60,000 bases of DNA. It comes from Membranipora membranacea. Taxonomy: Eukaryota; Bryozoa; Gymnolaemata; Cheilostomatida; Membraniporidae. The stretch spans positions 22,756,001 through 22,816,000 of the forward strand of contig OU612072.1 in assembly GCA_914767715.1 (NCBI GenBank), given 5' to 3'. The translations under genes and the position numbers were made by a program. Under the pieces are notes generated by a model that did no database searches, was not told the DNA's origin, and saw only the letters and a program-made list of their open reading frames with translations. This document shows positions 59,563 through 60,000 of this stretch, piece after piece; position 1 is the first letter of the stretch, and each line of letters opens with the position of its first letter.

Positions 59563-59766
59563 ATGCAGAGTGAGTCGTATCGTAGAGTCGCTGCAGTGCA
59601 TAGAAGCTTATATGGCGTCAGGGAGTATGCAGGCAAATTAACTGTCAGTACATCCTGGGCTGTGGTTGATGCAGGTTTTCTTGGTACATCATTGCCATTT
59701 ATTAGGGTAGTTTTTTTTCAGGTCAATCAGTTCAACATTACACACTGTCATTTCAGATTGATTTAG
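59563..59766 (+). CDS. 67-residue ORF of unknown function, copy B
   Basis: Counterpart of 32,263-32,466, same length, starting just after the LINE insertion. Unrecognised. Confidence 0.2.
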   Translation: MQSESYRRVAAVHRSLYGVREYAGKLTVSTSWAVVDAGFLGTSLPFIRVVFFQVNQFNITHCHFRLI

Positions 59767-60000
59767 TATATGGATATGGTTTCCTTTTTGTTCATGACAG
59801 TGCTCTGGTCAATATGAGACTGATTGTCAAAAAATCACTCACGTTTCATCATAACTTGTCTGTACCATGAAAGTATGAAGTCATTGAGAATTATAGGGTA
59901 GTTTAGTTCAACTGCATTCCTTTACCAGATCATGTCATCAACAAAACAATTCTTATTTATGTCAGGTCTTCCTCACTTATAGCTTTAGTCATTCCTAAAA

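Larger units (their letters stand above)
41325..60000. repeat. Segmental duplication, copy B
   Basis: Partner of copy A, offset by about 25.6 kb. Copy B is continuous with the natural 3' end of the C3G gene (38.7-41.3 kb), so it looks like the parental locus and copy A the derived one. Copy-B-only material: transposons at 44.8, 56.3, 57.1 and 57.6 kb, a 57-bp duplication near 50.2 kb, and about 150 bp at 53.93-54.08 kb. Confidence 0.9.

Overview
The window looks like a repeat-dense, AT-rich nuclear genome of an invertebrate animal. Genes are split into short exons with GT-AG introns. Two gene families common in animals are recognisable: a C3G/RAPGEF1-type Rap exchange factor and the AP-2 adaptor sigma subunit. 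A jockey/CR1-like LINE and many small fold-back transposons are present. A sponge or another early-branching invertebrate would fit, but the sequence does not prove the phylum. Exon calls were made by eye from splice signals, phase continuity and remembered family motifs; no alignment was run.

Region 1 (1-8.5 kb, minus strand): the 3' part of a leucine-rich-repeat (LRR) gene that continues off the left edge. It is built from near-identical 147-nt, phase 2-2 LRR exons inside tandem units of about 0.95 kb. One LRR exon is split by a 720-bp TG...CA insert with a 4-bp target duplication (solo-LTR-like), and another carries a 1-nt frameshift. Region 2 (8.5-15.7 kb) has no gene I can name: dispersed repeats, minisatellites and a 3' LINE reverse-transcriptase remnant at 14.9-15.4 kb.

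Region 3 (15.7-60 kb) is a direct segmental duplication with an offset of about 25.6 kb. Copy A runs from 15,706 to at least 32.7 kb and copy B from 41,325 to the right edge. Each copy holds a minus-strand C3G/RAPGEF1-like gene, with AP2S1 beginning divergently to its right on the plus strand. Both C3G copies are damaged in different places. Copy A keeps the REM (RasGEF_N) exon but has nonsense codons in two exons and is cut inside the catalytic domain, so it lacks the last exons. Copy B has all the catalytic exons down to the stop codon at 38,767 but has lost the REM exon in a 1.1-kb deletion. The AP2S1 of copy A is a pseudogene (nonsense codon, 2-nt frameshift, altered conserved residues). 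The exons of the copy-B AP2S1 lie beyond the window.

Transposons separate the copies further. Between 56.2 and 59.5 kb, copy B alone carries a 562-bp element with 64-bp inverted ends, a perfect 141-bp palindrome and a 5'-truncated LINE. A small fold-back family with ends TAGCCTTGTCACGCGGC and 8-9-bp target duplications recurs across the region. The most interesting points are the complementary damage in the two C3G copies, an exon-end 54-bp tandem repeat that multiplies in-frame 5' splice sites, a 15-bp repeat that stacks stop codons at the gene's end, and the fresh palindromic insertion. A false tandem made from two divergent haplotypes is a live alternative to a true duplication.
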